Below, one piece after another: positions 1-8,796 of a DNA stretch of 64,000 nucleotides. Made by a program: the position numbers and the translations under genes. How positions within the stretch are numbered: position 1 is the stretch's first letter; every line of letters begins with the position of its first letter. The notes under the pieces are model-generated. The model worked only from the letters and a program-made list of their open reading frames with translations. It searched no databases and was not told the DNA's origin. The DNA is from Ruminococcus callidus (GTDB taxonomy: Bacteria > Bacillota > Clostridia > Oscillospirales > Ruminococcaceae). The stretch is taken from positions 124,001-188,000 of the forward strand of contig NZ_JAJFCK010000001.1 of assembly GCF_020709055.1 (NCBI RefSeq). The letters run 5' to 3'.

Positions 1-515
1 CGAGCCAGCATTGCAACCTGCGGATGAGAAATGCCTGCCGGGCAGCGGGAAGAACATACACCGCACATTACGCAGTCGAACGACTCTTCTGCGCACTTTG
101 CGTATTCTGCACGCTGTGCATATGCGATATACTGCATAACATTCAGACCCTGTGTACATGCATTGGTACATGCATTACAGCCGATGCAGGAATAGATCTC
201 CGGATAGTTCTTCATCATTACGGTTTCGTCCGGACGAACCTCGTTGATGTCATAGATCTCCTTGATCAGCGGGAAGAACGGCAGCTGTGTGATGTACATA
301 CCCTCTACAACCTGTGTCGAGCATGCCAGACAGGTGTGCAGTTCACGGTCGCCCTTAACACGATAAATTGTTGCACAGGCACCGCAGAAACCATTTCGGC
401 AGCCACAGCCGCGAACCAGTTTATAGCCGGCATATTCCAAAGCCTTCATGATGGTCAGGCTGGCAGGTACCTCGTACTTTTTGCCCATCACGAACACATT
501 AACCATCTGTTCCAT
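1..515 (-). CDS. SdhB/FrdB-like 2Fe-2S / 4Fe-4S iron-sulfur protein (partial)
   Basis: The gene starts with ATG at 515 behind GGAGAA and runs off the left edge, so about 171 residues are visible. The N-terminal third has a plant-type [2Fe-2S] pattern (CGCRNGFCGAC, then HTCLAC). It is followed by two CxxCxxCxxxC motifs (CIGCNACTNAC and CVMCGVCSSRCP) for two [4Fe-4S] clusters. This layout is that of succinate dehydrogenase/fumarate reductase or thiol:fumarate reductase iron-sulfur subunits. It is the last visible gene of the fumC-hdr-flox operon, 18 bases after the NAD/FAD reductase gene. Inference: it carries electrons from the Hdr/Flox complex towards fumarate, with a flavoprotein or CCG-domain partner lying beyond the window. 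It could also be a stand-alone electron carrier. Confidence 0.8.
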   Translation of the reverse strand, partial: MEQMVNVFVMGKKYEVPASLTIMKALEYAGYKLVRGCGCRNGFCGACATIYRVKGDRELHTCLACSTQVVEGMYITQLPFFPLIKEIYDINEVRPDETVMMKNYPEIYSCIGCNACTNACTQGLNVMQYIAYAQRAEYAKCAEESFDCVMCGVCSSRCPAGISHPQVAMLA

Positions 516-533
516 GTGAATTCTCCTTTACCA

Positions 534-1394
534 TTAATATTCATTCGGCAGCTCGGACAGCTCATCAAACCGGAATACCGGACCATCCTTGCAAACGTAC
601 TTGTCACCGATGTTGCAGCGACCGCACTTGCCGATACCGCACTTCATTCGAAGTTCCATTGTTGTATAAACCTGCGTCTCCTGGAATCCGAGCTCTTTCA
701 AGCCGTCCAGAGTGAACTTAATCATGATAGGAGGTCCACAGATCAGAACAGTACGGTTCAGATCCGGCTGGAGTTCCTTGACAAAGTTCGGAATGAATCC
801 AACGTGGCCATCCCAACCTTCCTGTTCCCGGTCAATCGTCAGGTCTACCTTGCAGTCTTTGCTCCATTCATCCAGAATCTCCTGATAATCTACCAGATCA
901 TCCTTGGAACGGGAACCGTAAATGATGTGCAGAGAGCCATAGGCATCCGGATTTTCACGCTTCTTGTCACGGCAATAATTGATTACCGAACGGAGCGGAG
1001 CCAGACCGATACCGCCGGCGATGAACAGCAGATCCTTACCCTTCAGACCATAGTTGCCGTTTTCCTCAGTGGGAACGGTTTCTACCGGGAAGTTCTTTCC
1101 CAGCGGTCCTCTTACGGTAACTTCCTGCCCAACGTCCATCATATGGAGCCAGCTTGTCAGACAACCGCACTTTTTAATGGAAAATTCCATGAATTCCTTA
1201 TTCGTCGGAGAAGAGGTGATGGAGAACATACCCTCTCCGATGCCGGGAATCGAAACCATTGCGCACTGACCCGGCATGTGTTCGAACAGCTTGTTGCCAT
1301 CCAGACCAACCACACGGAATGTCTTTACATCAGGGGTATCCTGGCGGATGTCAGTTACAACGCCGACTTTTGGAATCAAAGCTTCTTGTCTCAT
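534..1394 (-). CDS. FAD/NAD(P)-binding oxidoreductase, FloxA/AsrB/HydG-like
   Basis: This 286-residue protein belongs to the ferredoxin-NADP reductase fold family that includes sulfite reductase subunit B, sulfhydrogenase gamma and FloxA. The FAD-binding N-terminal half contains a FSITSSP-type segment. The NAD-binding half has GGIGLAPLRS (about residues 127-136) and CGPPIM. The C-terminal CGIGKCGRCNIG cysteine cluster binds the 2Fe-2S centre typical of this family. The start overlaps the end of the preceding 4Fe-4S gene by four bases (ATGA), which indicates translational coupling. In Hdr-Flox complexes this subunit oxidises NADH and feeds the HdrA flavin. The family assignment is firm; the physiological electron partner is inferred from the operon. 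Confidence 0.88.
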   Translation of the reverse strand: MRQEALIPKVGVVTDIRQDTPDVKTFRVVGLDGNKLFEHMPGQCAMVSIPGIGEGMFSITSSPTNKEFMEFSIKKCGCLTSWLHMMDVGQEVTVRGPLGKNFPVETVPTEENGNYGLKGKDLLFIAGGIGLAPLRSVINYCRDKKRENPDAYGSLHIIYGSRSKDDLVDYQEILDEWSKDCKVDLTIDREQEGWDGHVGFIPNFVKELQPDLNRTVLICGPPIMIKFTLDGLKELGFQETQVYTTMELRMKCGIGKCGRCNIGDKYVCKDGPVFRFDELSELPNEY

Positions 1395-2422
1395 GCGTTA
1401 CCCTCCCCTAAAGTCTTCATGACCTTTACGATGTTCATGGAAATCGGGCAGCTCTTCATGCAGCGTCCGCAGCCAACGCATCCAAAAACACCGTCATTGT
1501 TCGCCGGATAATAAACCAGCTTATGCATAAACCGCTGGCGGAACCGTTCGAGCTGTGTCGGACGTGGCTGACCGCCGGCTGTCTTGGTAAAGTCAGAGTA
1601 CATGCAGCTATCCCAGCAGCGGAATCTCTGAATGCCGTGACCAGTATCGTAGTCCCGAATGTCATAGCACTGACAGGTCGGGCATACGAAAGTACAGGTA
1701 CCGCATCCCAGACAAGCCTCGGAAAGTCCTGCCCACTTATCGGAGCCGAACAGTTCCATCAGCTTATCTCCGCCGAACTTATCGGTAGAGAGATTCTTCA
1801 GGGGCAGCTTTTCCAGAACCTTTCTGGTTGCGTCCTTCGCAGCATCTGCTGCATCGTCAGCAGCATCCTCCAGCATCGGCAGAGCAGCGAGAAGTGCCTC
1901 ACCCTTTTCGGTGTTTGCCTTCAGATAAACGCTGTCCTCTGTCATCCAGCAGCTAACATCCCCCGCCGGCTCCGCAGCATCAATGCCGAATACAGAGCAG
2001 AAGCAGGTTTCGCTGGGCTTGCTGCATGCCATTGTCATAACAACGCCATGTTCCCGGCGATTCTGATAGTAAGTATCCACCGGTTCTGACAGATAAACGC
2101 TGTCCAAAATCTTGAAGCTTGCTGCATCACAGGCACGCACGCCGAAGATCACGAAATCCTCGCATTCTGTCCGGATGTCATCCACTTCAATTTTCTTTCC
2201 GTTCACCTTAAAGTTTACCATATTTTCTACCTGCGGGAAGAAAAAGTCCTTTGCGCTGCGAACGGTGTTGACAGCAGGACAATATTCTGCTTCCGGAGTC
2301 CATACGGCATACTTTGCGCCCCGCTTTTCATCGGCACCGTCTGCCACTGGCAGATAGAGCTTCTTTGTACCGGCGATGGCAGCCAACAATGCATTCAGAT
2401 CTGAACGAGATACTCTTTTCAT
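1391..2422 (-). CDS. 4Fe-4S dicluster protein, FloxB/AsrA/HydB-like
   Basis: This 343-residue protein is related to sulfite reductase subunit A and sulfhydrogenase beta. The C-terminal third holds two ferredoxin-type cysteine motifs, CLGCGTCTFVCPTCQC and CVGCGRCMKSCP, for two [4Fe-4S] clusters. The N-terminal part matches the family's conserved region that contains VFGVRACDAAS and a Cys-rich CSKPSETCFCS stretch. It overlaps its neighbours on both sides by four bases and is clearly part of one operon. It resembles the next gene upstream (2419-3396), so the pair looks like an ancient duplication within the Flox module. Role: an electron relay between the NADH-oxidising subunit and HdrA (inferred from Flox complexes). 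Confidence 0.86.
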   Translation of the reverse strand: MKRVSRSDLNALLAAIAGTKKLYLPVADGADEKRGAKYAVWTPEAEYCPAVNTVRSAKDFFFPQVENMVNFKVNGKKIEVDDIRTECEDFVIFGVRACDAASFKILDSVYLSEPVDTYYQNRREHGVVMTMACSKPSETCFCSVFGIDAAEPAGDVSCWMTEDSVYLKANTEKGEALLAALPMLEDAADDAADAAKDATRKVLEKLPLKNLSTDKFGGDKLMELFGSDKWAGLSEACLGCGTCTFVCPTCQCYDIRDYDTGHGIQRFRCWDSCMYSDFTKTAGGQPRPTQLERFRQRFMHKLVYYPANNDGVFGCVGCGRCMKSCPISMNIVKVMKTLGEGNA

Positions 2423-3396
2423 TTCTTGCTGCCTCCTTTATATACAATATTGGGTTCGCAGTCTTCCTTGGTGAAGTTGACCAGAGGTGCACGGCTTCCA
2501 GCCTCCGCACCAGCCTGATAATCGCCATAGTATGTGTCGATGTCCTTGATGAACTTACGGTTCAGCAGGTGCAGCGGAATGTGCTGCGGACATACTCTGG
2601 AGCACTCACCGCAGTCGGTACAACGACCAGCTACGTGGAAAGCGCGGATGATGTGGAACATATTTTCTTCGAAAGAATCGGCAGCAGCTTTCTGCGATAC
2701 ACCGGATGCCGGATTGTCGAATACACACTGCTCACAGCTACATGCCGGACAAATGTTACGGCAAGCATTGCAGCGGATGCAGCGGGACAATTCGCCGCGC
2801 CAGAACGCAAAACGCTCATCCGGTGTCATAGCTTCCAGCTTCTCTACCATATCGAAGCGGCCGCTCTCCGGATTTTCTTCGCCATTCTCGCCCAGCATTT
2901 CATCATAAACAACAACCTTATGGCTCTTGCATACCTGACAGCGCTCCAGCAGGCAATCCTTCTTGTTCAGCTTAACATCGCCATACATGGTATCTACGGT
3001 TACCGTATCACCATCAGTGGAAATGCCCAGAATACCCTCTGCGCCAGAAGCACGAACGGTATCCGGATCCAGCTTCCCATCACACGGAATGCCGATGATG
3101 TAGACATTGTCCCGATTGATCCGGTGTTCTGTCAGGAGCTGATTAAAGCTATAGGAATCACACGGCTTCAGGAAAACCAGTGTCTTGCCCTCCAGCTTCG
3201 ACAGCTTGATCAGATACTTCGACAGGTTACTGCCGCAAAAATCGTGATATACAAAATCCTTTTCCAAAGCTTCCGCAGAATCGAACACAGCCGGTGTGGG
3301 ATCATAGACAAACTCACCGTTTTTCCAACCCAGAACACGAACAACTGTACCGTCTGCCAACAGCTCGGAGGCTCTTTTCATCATTTCGCTTTGCAT
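2419..3396 (-). CDS. 4Fe-4S dicluster protein, FloxC/AsrA-like paralogue
   Basis: This 325-residue iron-sulfur protein has motifs CIRCNACRNICPACSC and CTDCGECSRVCP in its C-terminal half and a CDSYSFNQ segment matching the CDAAS region of its neighbour. It is shorter than, and paralogous to, the protein at 1391-2422. The gene starts with ATG behind GGAGG and overlaps the end of the MvhD-like gene by 16 bases. Such paired AsrA-like proteins are typical of flox gene clusters in sulfate reducers and fermenters. The clusters probably relay electrons between NADH-derived flavin and HdrA. No sulfite reductase subunit C is present, so a sulfite reductase role is unlikely. Confidence 0.85.
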   Translation of the reverse strand: MQSEMMKRASELLADGTVVRVLGWKNGEFVYDPTPAVFDSAEALEKDFVYHDFCGSNLSKYLIKLSKLEGKTLVFLKPCDSYSFNQLLTEHRINRDNVYIIGIPCDGKLDPDTVRASGAEGILGISTDGDTVTVDTMYGDVKLNKKDCLLERCQVCKSHKVVVYDEMLGENGEENPESGRFDMVEKLEAMTPDERFAFWRGELSRCIRCNACRNICPACSCEQCVFDNPASGVSQKAAADSFEENMFHIIRAFHVAGRCTDCGECSRVCPQHIPLHLLNRKFIKDIDTYYGDYQAGAEAGSRAPLVNFTKEDCEPNIVYKGGSKK

Positions 3397-3821
3397 CTCA
3401 GATCCTCCAGTCTCTTGTTCTCGCCCAGTGCAGTGATAGTTTCTACGAATTCATTCATCGTTGCTGCAAACTTTGCACCTTCTGCGGCGGATACCCACTC
3501 TACACGGGTACGCTCTTTCTCAATGCCCAGATAATCCAGCATGGAGAACAGCAGCGTCATTCTGCGGCGTGCGTAGTAGTTACCAGTGGTGTAGTGGCAG
3601 TCACCGGGGTGACATCCGCAGAGGATTACACCATCCGCACCGCGCTGGAATGCACGCAGGATAAAGAGCGGATTCACACGGCAGGAGCAAGGTACACGAA
3701 TGATCTTGACATCTGCCGGATAGCTGGAACGGTTGGTTCCTGCCAGGTCTGCACCTGCATAGGAGCACCAGTTACAGCAAAATGCGACAATTTTCGGTTT
3801 AAATTCCTGATTTACTTGCAT
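3381..3821 (-). CDS. Hydrogenase iron-sulfur subunit, MvhD/FloxD family
   Basis: This is a 146-residue MvhD-domain protein. ATG at 3821 has an upstream GGAGG and overlaps the end of hdrA by ten bases. The cysteine pattern FCCNWCSYAG, VPCSCR and LCGCHPGDCHY matches the [2Fe-2S] MvhD family, which links a hydrogenase, formate dehydrogenase or Flox module to HdrA. No hydrogenase large subunit is encoded here, so the electron donor is most likely the adjacent NADH-oxidising FloxA-like protein. The family call is secure. Confidence 0.9.
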   Translation of the reverse strand: MQVNQEFKPKIVAFCCNWCSYAGADLAGTNRSSYPADVKIIRVPCSCRVNPLFILRAFQRGADGVILCGCHPGDCHYTTGNYYARRRMTLLFSMLDYLGIEKERTRVEWVSAAEGAKFAATMNEFVETITALGENKRLEDLRCKAK

Positions 3822-5812
3822 ATTGCATCTACCTCCGCCATAATCTGACTGGTTGCGAAGCCCTTCAGATCCATTGCGCCGGACGGGCAGGCAACTGTAC
3901 ATGCACCGCAGCCCTGGCAAACTGCCTCATTGACAACTGCCACACGACGGATCATAGAGCCATCCTTCCGACGGCTGAAGTCCTTCTCCTCATATGTGAT
4001 TGCACCGTACGGGCAAACATTTGCACAAGAGGAGCATCCATTACATTTCATCGGATCAGAGTGGGAAACGCACGGATTGCAGGAGAGCTTGTCCTTTGCC
4101 AGCAACCCGATTACCTTAGAAGCAGCAGCGCCAGCCTGTGCAACGGTTTCCGGAATATCCTTCGGACCCTGACAAACGCCGGAGAGGAATACGCCAGCCG
4201 TCGGAGACTCTACCGGACGCAACTTTGCGTGTGCTTCTGTGAAGAAGTCGTTGGTATCCATACTTGCTGTCAGCATGGTTGCCAGCGGACGAGCGGACTT
4301 ATCCGGCTCGATTGCAGCAGCCAGAACGACCATGTCTGCATTGATGTGCAGCTGCTCATTAGAGATCAGGTCAGATGCCTGAACATCCAGTGTGCCGTCT
4401 GCCTTCGGGCAAACCTTACCAACCATGCCCTTAATATAGTGTACGCCATACTGTTCTACGGCACGGCGATAGAACTCATCGTAGTTCTTACCCGGCGTAC
4501 GAACATCGATGTAGAATACATAGACATCGGTATCCGGATATTTTTCACGGCACAGCATTGCGTGCTTTGCGGTATACATGCAGCAGATCTTGGAGCAGTA
4601 TTCTTTACCGCAGCCATGCTGAGAACCGGATTCACGGCTGCCGACGCACTGTACGAATACCAGTGTCTTCGGCTGCTTGCCATCGGACAGACGCTGCAGG
4701 TGACCTTCGGTCGGGCCGTCTGCCTTCAGGATACGCTCGAATTCCAGAGAAGTGACAACATCCTTGCTCTGCGAATATGCGAACTCATCGTAGCCCTCAA
4801 TGTTGATGGGGTTGTAACCAGTTGCTGCAACGATTGCACCGTACTTTTCTTCTACGATGGTTTCCTTCTGTTCGTAGTCGATTGCGCCAGCGGAGCAAAC
4901 TGTAGAGCACAGTCCGCACTTGCCCTTTGTGAGCTTGATGCAGCGAGTCGCATCCAGAACTGCAACGTTCGGGATTGCCTGTGCAAACGGAATGTATGCA
5001 GCGTGACGGTTGCTCAAACCCAGGTTGTAGGCATCCGGTACATTCTTAACCGGACACTTTTCGGTACATGCACCGCATCCGGTACACTTATTCTCGTCAA
5101 CATAACGAGCCTTCCGGCGAATCTTAACGCTGAAGTTGCCGACAAAACCGGTAACTGCTTCGATTTCACTATAAGAATAAATGGTGATATTCTCATTCTG
5201 TGCGCATTCTACCATTTTCGGTGTCAGAATACAAGAAGAGCAGTCCAGTGTCGGGAATGTCTTATCGATCTGTGTCATCTTACCGCCGATAGTCGGTTCT
5301 TTCTCAACGATATCAACCGGATAGCCAGCATCTGCAATGTCCAGTGCTGTCTGGATACCTGCAATACCGCCGCCGATGACCAGTGCCCGCTTGGTAACCG
5401 GACTTTCGCCGGCAATCAGCGGGGTATTCAGCAGAACCTTTGCAATAGCAGCACGTCCCAGAACAATTGCCTTGGCAGTTGCTTCCGGAATATCCTTATG
5501 AATCCACGAGCACTGCTCACGGATATTTGCAACTTCCAGCATGTAGGGATTCAGACCAGCTGCCGAAACCGTCTTACGGAACGTTGCTTCGTGCATACGA
5601 GGGGAACAAGAACATACGACAACGCCGTCCAGCTGATGTTCCTTGATCGCATCCTTAATTATGTTTTGGCCTGCCTCTGAGCACATATAGGGGTAGTCTG
5701 TCGAAAAAACAACTGCCGGCTCTTTGCCAAGAGTTTCTGCAACGGTTTTTACATCGACAGTTGCCGCAATATTCGTACCGCAGTGGCATACAAAAACACC
5801 TATTCTCCGCAT
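3812..5812 (-). CDS. hdrA: HdrA-like FAD/4Fe-4S protein, heterodisulfide reductase subunit A family
   Basis: This is the 666-residue HdrA core subunit. An N-terminal VCHCGTNI segment carries the conserved HdrA cysteine. GGGIAG (residues 147-152) followed by IVEKEPTIGGKM forms the FAD-binding fold. A ferredoxin insert (CTGCGACTEKCP, about residue 241) and two C-terminal clusters (CNGCSSCANVCP and CQGCGACTVACP) supply [4Fe-4S] centres. The HdrA flavin is the bifurcation site in Hdr complexes, splitting NADH-level electrons to ferredoxin and a high-potential acceptor. The start has GGAGG, and the gene lies 13 bases after hdrC. The organism probably lacks CoM/CoB, so the acceptor is not the methanogen heterodisulfide. 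Confidence 0.93.
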   Translation of the reverse strand: MRRIGVFVCHCGTNIAATVDVKTVAETLGKEPAVVFSTDYPYMCSEAGQNIIKDAIKEHQLDGVVVCSCSPRMHEATFRKTVSAAGLNPYMLEVANIREQCSWIHKDIPEATAKAIVLGRAAIAKVLLNTPLIAGESPVTKRALVIGGGIAGIQTALDIADAGYPVDIVEKEPTIGGKMTQIDKTFPTLDCSSCILTPKMVECAQNENITIYSYSEIEAVTGFVGNFSVKIRRKARYVDENKCTGCGACTEKCPVKNVPDAYNLGLSNRHAAYIPFAQAIPNVAVLDATRCIKLTKGKCGLCSTVCSAGAIDYEQKETIVEEKYGAIVAATGYNPINIEGYDEFAYSQSKDVVTSLEFERILKADGPTEGHLQRLSDGKQPKTLVFVQCVGSRESGSQHGCGKEYCSKICCMYTAKHAMLCREKYPDTDVYVFYIDVRTPGKNYDEFYRRAVEQYGVHYIKGMVGKVCPKADGTLDVQASDLISNEQLHINADMVVLAAAIEPDKSARPLATMLTASMDTNDFFTEAHAKLRPVESPTAGVFLSGVCQGPKDIPETVAQAGAAASKVIGLLAKDKLSCNPCVSHSDPMKCNGCSSCANVCPYGAITYEEKDFSRRKDGSMIRRVAVVNEAVCQGCGACTVACPSGAMDLKGFATSQIMAEVDAICK

Positions 5813-5824
5813 TTTTATGCCTCC

Positions 5825-6205
5825 TTATTTGCTGTATTTCCGGAATGCACTGACAATTGCCTGCTGCGGCAGATCGTCATCCAGCTTTTCCGGAATCTGC
5901 TCTGACTTCAGATGATTCTGTCCCTGTTGACGGATGACAGCCAATCTGACTGCTTCCACCAACTTTGCCGGTTCCACATCACGCGGACAGCGTTCTACGC
6001 AGGCAAAGCAAGAAAGACAAGTATAGATGGACTTCGAAGCCATCAGCTTTTCGATGTCCCCTTTTTCCACCATATATACAAACTGATGCGGATGATACTC
6101 CATTGCATCATAAGACGGGCAAGTACCACTGCACTTACCGCAGCGCATGCACTTGAGCGGATTGACACCGCTCGTTGTCAGAACGAGCTCTTTATAATCT
6201 GCCAT
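5825..6205 (-). CDS. hdrC: HdrC-like 4Fe-4S dicluster protein
   Basis: This 126-residue protein has two CxxCxxCxxxCP motifs, CMRCGKCSGTCP (about residue 19) and CLSCFACVERCP (about residue 63), in the spacing of heterodisulfide reductase subunit C. It carries electrons from HdrA to HdrB. The start follows AGGAGGAACGGAA, and the gene lies 12 bases after hdrB. Length and motif order match stand-alone HdrC, not an HdrCB or HdrE fusion. Confidence 0.92.
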   Translation of the reverse strand: MADYKELVLTTSGVNPLKCMRCGKCSGTCPSYDAMEYHPHQFVYMVEKGDIEKLMASKSIYTCLSCFACVERCPRDVEPAKLVEAVRLAVIRQQGQNHLKSEQIPEKLDDDLPQQAIVSAFRKYSK

Positions 6206-6217
6206 TTCCGTTCCTCC

Positions 6218-6997
6218 TTATTTCAAGCCGAGCGCTTCAGCCAGCAGCTCGGTAAAGTATACAACCGGCAGATCAGAACCGGAATTCTTCTGGAGGTTAT
6301 ACAGACACAGAGGACATGCTGTGATGACCATCTCAGCACCGTGCTCTGCAGCACTTGTCATGACTTTATTGCTGCGGGATTCTGCCACAGACTTCTGATC
6401 CAGTGTCAGATAGCCGCCGCAGCACTCATTCCGCATGGGATACAGCACCGGTGTTGCGCCGATCGCACGGATGAAATCTTCCAGAATCTTCGGATTCTCC
6501 GGATTGTCCATCTGCATGGTCTTACCCGGACGCAGCAGCAGACATCCGTAATATGCGGCAATCTTCTTACCCTTCAGCGGATTGACTACCTTTTTCTTCA
6601 GCTCGTCAAATCCAACCTTATCCCGAAGAACTTCCAGATAATGCAGGACTTCTGTCTCTCCCTGATACGGTTCACTCAGCTTCAGATAATTGTTCGCCTT
6701 CAGGACGATATTCGCATCTGTCTGCATATCGTGATTGACTTGTTTGATCACATTATGACATGCGGAACAGAGCGTCACCAGCGGCTGACCCAGTTCCTTT
6801 GCCTTTGCCAATGCACGAATGGATGAGAGCTTGGTAGCAATCTCATTCTTCGCCATCGGATACACACCGCCGCAGCACTGCCAATCCGGAAGTTCTTCCA
6901 GGGTAAAGCCAAGTGCTTCAGCAGAAATCCGGGCATAGTGATCAAGATCTTTTGCCTTGGTCTTCAAGGTACAGCCCGGAAAATAACTGTATGTCAT
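6218..6997 (-). CDS. hdrB: HdrB-like CCG-domain protein, heterodisulfide reductase subunit B family
   Basis: This 259-residue protein has two complete CCG domains. The first runs from FPGC near residue 8 through CCGG to CSACHN. The second runs from YYGC through CCGG to CPLCLYN. Both keep all five cysteines, so both noncubane [4Fe-4S] clusters should form. HdrB is the disulfide-reducing subunit of Hdr complexes. It lies 45 bases after fumC and directly before hdrC. Its real acceptor here is unknown: a protein or small-molecule disulfide, or a fumarate reductase partner, are the candidates. Confidence 0.92.
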   Translation of the reverse strand: MTYSYFPGCTLKTKAKDLDHYARISAEALGFTLEELPDWQCCGGVYPMAKNEIATKLSSIRALAKAKELGQPLVTLCSACHNVIKQVNHDMQTDANIVLKANNYLKLSEPYQGETEVLHYLEVLRDKVGFDELKKKVVNPLKGKKIAAYYGCLLLRPGKTMQMDNPENPKILEDFIRAIGATPVLYPMRNECCGGYLTLDQKSVAESRSNKVMTSAAEHGAEMVITACPLCLYNLQKNSGSDLPVVYFTELLAEALGLK

Positions 6998-7042
6998 AGC
7001 AAAACTACCTTTCCTTCAAATTTTTGCGTTTGTGCGCACGGT

Positions 7043-8419
7043 TCAGACCATCTGCTCCGGATGGAACACTTCGTCGAACCGCTCTGCTGTCAGGAATCCC
7101 AGCGCAACGCAGGCTTCCTTCAGCGAAATATTATCATGGAACGCCTTCTTTGCAGTTTTCGCAGCGTTCTCATAACCAATATAAGGATTCAGTGCTGTTA
7201 CCAGCATCAGCGAATTATGCAGGTTGTGGTGCATCTTTTCACGATTTGCGCAAATACCAACTGCACAGTTCTTATTAAAGGAGATGATGGATTCTGCCAA
7301 AAGTCTTGCAGACTGGAGGAAATTATAGGCGCATACCGGCATAAATACGTTCAGCTCAAAGTTACCCTGAGAAGCAGCCATGCCAACTGCAACATCATTG
7401 CCCATAACCTGAACTGCAACCATGGTCACCTGTTCGCACTGGGTTGGATTTACCTTACCCGGCATGATGGAGGAGCCCGGTTCATTTTCCGGAATGGTAA
7501 TCTCGCCCAGGCCGTCACGAGGGCCGCTTGCCAGCCAGCGAACGTCGTTTGCAATCTTCATCATGTCCGCAGCCAGTGCCTTCAGAGCGCCGTGTGCGAA
7601 TACGATCTCGTCCTTGCTGGTCAGTGCATGGAACTTGTTTTCTGCGGTGACAAATTCCTTGCCGGTCAGTTCCGAAACCGCCTTTGCAACTTCTACATCA
7701 AAGCCCTTCGGGGTGTTCAGACCAGTACCAACTGCGGTGCCGCCCAGTGCCAGTGTCTTCAGATACGGCAGAGCGGAAACCAGCATCTCACGGTCACGTT
7801 CCAGAGAAGTTCTCCAGCCGCTGATCTCCTGAGAAAATTTGATGGGAGTTGCATCCTGCAGGTGCGTACGGCCGCTCTTTACGATTCCCTCATGTTCCTT
7901 TTCCAGACGGCGCATGGTTTCTACCAGCGTATCGATTGCCGGAAGAACACGGTCTTCTACTGCCAGAACAGCTGAAATATGCATTGCTGTAGGGAATGTG
8001 TCATTCGAGGACTGGCTCATATTGACATCATCATTCGGATGCAGCAGCTTTGCGCCGGCAATCTCATTGCCACGGTTTGCAATTACCTCATTTGTATTCA
8101 TGTTCGACTGTGTGCCGCTGCCGGTCTGCCATACAACCAGCGGAAAATGCTCGTTCAGGCTTCCAGAAATCACTTCATCACAAGCAGCAGAAATTGCAGC
8201 CAGCTTTTCATCCGTCATTTTGTCCGGCCGCAGTTTGTGGTTTGCAATTGCAGCAGCCTTTTTCAGAATGCCGAATGCATGTGTGATCTCACGGGGCATT
8301 GTCTCAATGCCCACACCGATCAGAAAGTTCTCGTGGCTGCGTTCTGTCTGTGCAGCCCAGTACTTATCTGCCGGTACCTTCACTTCGCCCATCGAATCAT
8401 GTTCAATGCGATACTCCAT
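7043..8419 (-). CDS. fumC: Class II fumarate hydratase
   Basis: Fumarase C interconverts malate and fumarate. The protein is 458 residues from the ATG at 8419, which sits six bases after AGGAGAG. An in-frame GTG/ATG stretch further upstream is less likely because this ribosome-binding site lies inside it. The superfamily signature GSSIMPGKVNP, the active-site region SGRTHLQDA and GSGTQSNMNTNE are intact. It is the first well-supported gene of the operon containing hdrBCA, the flox-like genes and an FrdB-like protein. That location ties the electron-transfer genes to fumarate metabolism. Similar aspartate ammonia-lyases differ in the same signatures, but the overall match favours FumC. Confidence 0.93.
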   Translation of the reverse strand: MEYRIEHDSMGEVKVPADKYWAAQTERSHENFLIGVGIETMPREITHAFGILKKAAAIANHKLRPDKMTDEKLAAISAACDEVISGSLNEHFPLVVWQTGSGTQSNMNTNEVIANRGNEIAGAKLLHPNDDVNMSQSSNDTFPTAMHISAVLAVEDRVLPAIDTLVETMRRLEKEHEGIVKSGRTHLQDATPIKFSQEISGWRTSLERDREMLVSALPYLKTLALGGTAVGTGLNTPKGFDVEVAKAVSELTGKEFVTAENKFHALTSKDEIVFAHGALKALAADMMKIANDVRWLASGPRDGLGEITIPENEPGSSIMPGKVNPTQCEQVTMVAVQVMGNDVAVGMAASQGNFELNVFMPVCAYNFLQSARLLAESIISFNKNCAVGICANREKMHHNLHNSLMLVTALNPYIGYENAAKTAKKAFHDNISLKEACVALGFLTAERFDEVFHPEQMV

Positions 8420-8430
8420 GTTCATCTCTC

Positions 8431-8688
8431 CTATTTTAAAAATTTCCGAAACCATTCTTGGATAGCCACATGTCGTTTTGAGATACGCCAGCTTCCGTCA
8501 TCGGTTTCATTGTTTGTGTCCGGCAAAAAGCAGATAAACTGCCGCCATTCCAGCAGCAGTGCAGCAGAATACACAGCAGCTGCTTGTCCGCAGAACCATC
8601 TGCGAACCCACTGCACCTGCACTGCAAAAATGATCGGATTCCAATCTGCTTTTTCCGTTTCTCCCGCCCTGTCCGAGCGGGAAACCAT
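8431..8688 (-). CDS. Possible small leader protein upstream of fumC (85 aa)
   Basis: This is an open frame of 85 codons with codon choice like the surrounding genes (CTG runs, CCG, GAA). It is rich in Trp, and its TAG stop overlaps the fumC ribosome-binding site, an operon-like arrangement. No clear Shine-Dalgarno sequence precedes the ATG at 8688 and no family was recognised, so it may be only an untranslated leader. It lies between the operon promoter near 8780 and fumC. Confidence 0.35.
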   Translation of the reverse strand: MVSRSDRAGETEKADWNPIIFAVQVQWVRRWFCGQAAAVYSAALLLEWRQFICFLPDTNNETDDGSWRISKRHVAIQEWFRKFLK

Positions 8689-8767
8689 TTGACAGAAGAA
8701 TCATTGGCCTGACACAAGATACTGCTCCGTCCGTGTCAAACAGACCTCATGATATACTATCTTCTGT

Positions 8768-8796
8768 ATTATAACATATTCCGCCTTATTTTGCAA
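8768..8796 (-). promoter_or_regulatory. Sigma-A promoter of the fumC-hdr operon
   Basis: On the minus strand, TTGCAA (8791-8796) and a perfect TATAAT (8768-8773) are separated by 17 bases. Transcription would start near 8760, leaving a leader of about 340 bases before fumC. Confidence 0.7.

Noticed and set aside
1391..3396. Assignment of these genes as an anaerobic sulfite reductase (asrAB)
   Set aside because: No asrC siroheme subunit is present, and the genes sit with hdrABC and an mvhD-like gene, which fits a Flox module better.
24..5680. Long plus-strand open frames opposite the hdr/flox genes (24-1511, 2314-3534, 4061-5680)
   Set aside because: They lie antisense to genes with clear iron-sulfur and flavin motifs, are Cys/Arg/His-rich with no family signature, and lack ribosome-binding sites. 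They are reading-frame shadows.
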